Shown in pieces: positions 62,840-64,000 of a stretch of DNA of 64,000 nt. How positions within the stretch are numbered: position 1 is the stretch's first letter; each line of letters opens with the position of its first letter. The notes under the pieces were generated by a model. The model was not told where the DNA came from, did not search any database, and worked only from the letters and a program-made list of their open reading frames with translations. A program made the translations under genes and the position numbers. The stretch spans positions 19,451 to 83,450 of the forward strand of contig MU832176.1 in the NCBI GenBank assembly GCA_029204225.1, given 5' to 3'. This stretch comes from Diphasiastrum complanatum. Taxonomy: Eukaryota; Streptophyta; Lycopodiopsida; Lycopodiales; Lycopodiaceae.

Positions 62840-63601
62840 CTCCCTTAAATGACAATGCAAAAAACTGAAATCTTCACCCCCCTTCAAGATATGAGTTGGG
62901 TCACATCTAATGAATTCTTTTCATCAAAATGCACATTACGACTAAAAATAATCTTATAAGTGCTCAAATTGAACAGCCTATAGCCTTTGCTTCACTATTA
63001 CAGCCGGCAAAAATGCATTTTAGTCCTTAATCCTCAAGCTTTGTACGAAGTTTATCCCAAACAAAAGCATAAGCCGTACAACCAAAATGCGAAAGTGAGA
63101 GATTGAAGGCTTCTTCCCATACCAAACTTCATAAGGAGTTAATACTTGCTTATGTATGCTGCCGTTATACCCGCTTCAGCCCAAAATTTGAGACAGCCCC
63201 TTTGCTTTGAGCATGCAACGGGTCATCTCCATAAGTGTGCGATTATATCGCTCGACAACACCATTTTGTTGAGGCATATAGGGAGTTGTCATTTGATGTA
63301 GAATTCTCTTCTTTCGAAGAAATGCTACCGAACATACTCTTAATGTATTCCCCTCCTCGATCGGTGTGTAGGATCTTCAAGAATTCCCAAACTGATTTCC
63401 CACCATTGTTAAAAAAATCTTTGAAATGCTAAAAAAACTTCCCGATTTAGCCTTCATAGAATAGATCCATGTAAAACGGGAAAAGTCATCAATAAAAGTC
63501 ACAAAATAGATGCAATTTCCAATGGATTCGGTCTTCATTGGACCACAAACATCACTATGAACCAAATCAAATTTATCAAGAACCCTTAATAGTTCCATCA
63601 T
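62840..63601 (-). pseudogene. Copia integrase, frameshifted
   Basis: On the minus strand from 63601: LDKFDLVHSDVCGPMKTES and YFVTFIDDFSRFTWIYSMK, the start of the DDE core with first Asp. Then LKILHTDRGGEYIKSMFG with the second Asp, and after a shift RILHQMTTPYMPQQNGVVER with the Glu region, NRTLMEMTRCMLKAKGL. In further frames YEVWYGKKPSISHFRIL of the C-terminal part follows. All three catalytic positions are visible, but at least three frameshifts separate them. The 5' end is cut by the LTR beginning at 63602. Gag, protease and RT are not seen. Confidence 0.88.
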
Positions 63602-63952
63602 TGTCTGAATTTCACACGCGTGGACTGTCCACTACATGTACTTGTGATCTCCTAAGGTGTGTAGATGCACCAAGATCAAGACTAGATTGAGATTCAAGAT
63701 CAATCTTAGATCTATGGCAAAAACACACCACTACATGCATTCAATCACTTCCAACTCTCACTCACAGTGTGAGATGTATTCAAAAAATAACCTAAGTAAA
63801 ACAAGCTGCTCTCCTCGGGTAGAGAGACGAAAATGCATAATTTGCCATCTATGCCAAATTTATTCCTATCAACATCCTACACCTAGATGTTGATGATAAA
63901 AAACGTTAAGCCGCCTATATCTAACATAGATAATCTTTTTCATTTCTTCACA
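63602..63952 (-). repeat. Shortened 3' LTR related to family A
   Basis: Runs TGTCTGAATTTCACACGCG to TTTCTTCACA. It matches the family A LTR at its first 210 or so bases and its last 120, with the middle 400 or so missing. The following minus-strand purines AGGAGAAG form the tract expected before a 3' LTR, so the element continues past the window end and has cut into the integrase relic. Confidence 0.85.
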
Positions 63953-64000
63953 CTTCTCCTAAAAAATTATCTATGAAGATTTGAGCATTGATCTTGATAT
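63953..64000 (-). other. Start of the interior of the edge element
   Basis: Only the polypurine tract side of the interior is in the window; nothing can be said about its coding. Confidence 0.6.

Overview
This is nuclear DNA of a land plant, most likely a fern or another plant with a large repeat-rich genome. The evidence is spliced plant-type transposase exons with GT-AG introns, Ty1/copia and Ty3/gypsy retrotransposons primed by initiator tRNA-Met, a lectin receptor kinase pseudogene, a short CCCTAAA-like tract and long CT/GA microsatellites. The fern placement is an inference from style; the sequence itself proves only 'plant'. No intact conventional gene is visible. The window is a mosaic of mobile elements of different ages, with two possible host exons on the minus strand (about 49.6-50.2 kb and 56.05-56.28 kb).

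Layout. 0-2.5 kb: a minus-strand hAT transposase (BED finger, DUF659 region, three recognisable introns) fused at its 3' end to a LINE C-terminal fragment. 2.5-3.5 kb: dense microsatellites, a telomere-like tract and a CpG-rich patch. 5.56-6.95 kb: a diverged tandem array. 6.94-7.07 kb: a long near-perfect hairpin. 8.29-8.55 kb: a small element flanked by 8-bp repeats. 8.65-11.24 kb: a roughly 670-bp higher-order tandem array rich in palindromes, split by a complete copia-type element (11237-16280, ATAAT target duplication) and resuming at 16281. 17.2-19.9 kb: a copia remnant with RT and RNase H. 21.0-22.1 kb: an FCP1-like phosphatase pseudogene with a 360-bp tandem duplication. 23.0-24.2 kb: the 3' end of a gypsy element.

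29.5-31.9 kb: a copia-type element that encodes only Gag between two LTRs. Twelve bases beyond its end lies the youngest element of the window (31869-37087). Its 1245-bp LTRs differ at one site that I could find, it has a perfect ATTGC target duplication, a canonical primer site and a polypurine tract, but no recognisable gag or pol. Its leader carries an alternating 111/120-bp higher-order repeat. 37.5-38.9 kb: an L-type lectin receptor kinase pseudogene, hit by an 86-bp tRNA-derived SINE and cut at the DFG Asp by an inverted LTR of the same family. 40.06-42.8 kb: an LTR and leader fragment of that family next to a decayed gypsy protease-RT-RNase H region, which could be a relic of the autonomous partner.

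43.6-44.9 kb: the 3' end of another copia element. 45.6-46.1 kb: a LINE RT relic. The remaining 46-64 kb is mostly anonymous AT-rich DNA with microsatellites, local duplications, copia fragments and, at the right edge, a copia integrase relic cut by a further LTR of the 11-16 kb family.

How the parts fit: the copia elements here lack parts needed to move alone (one lacks RT, one has only Gag, others are truncated), and the youngest element encodes nothing recognisable. The window therefore records movement in trans. The main candidate for a new system is the young non-autonomous element with its sibling LTR copies in inverted arrangement and its possible gypsy partner.
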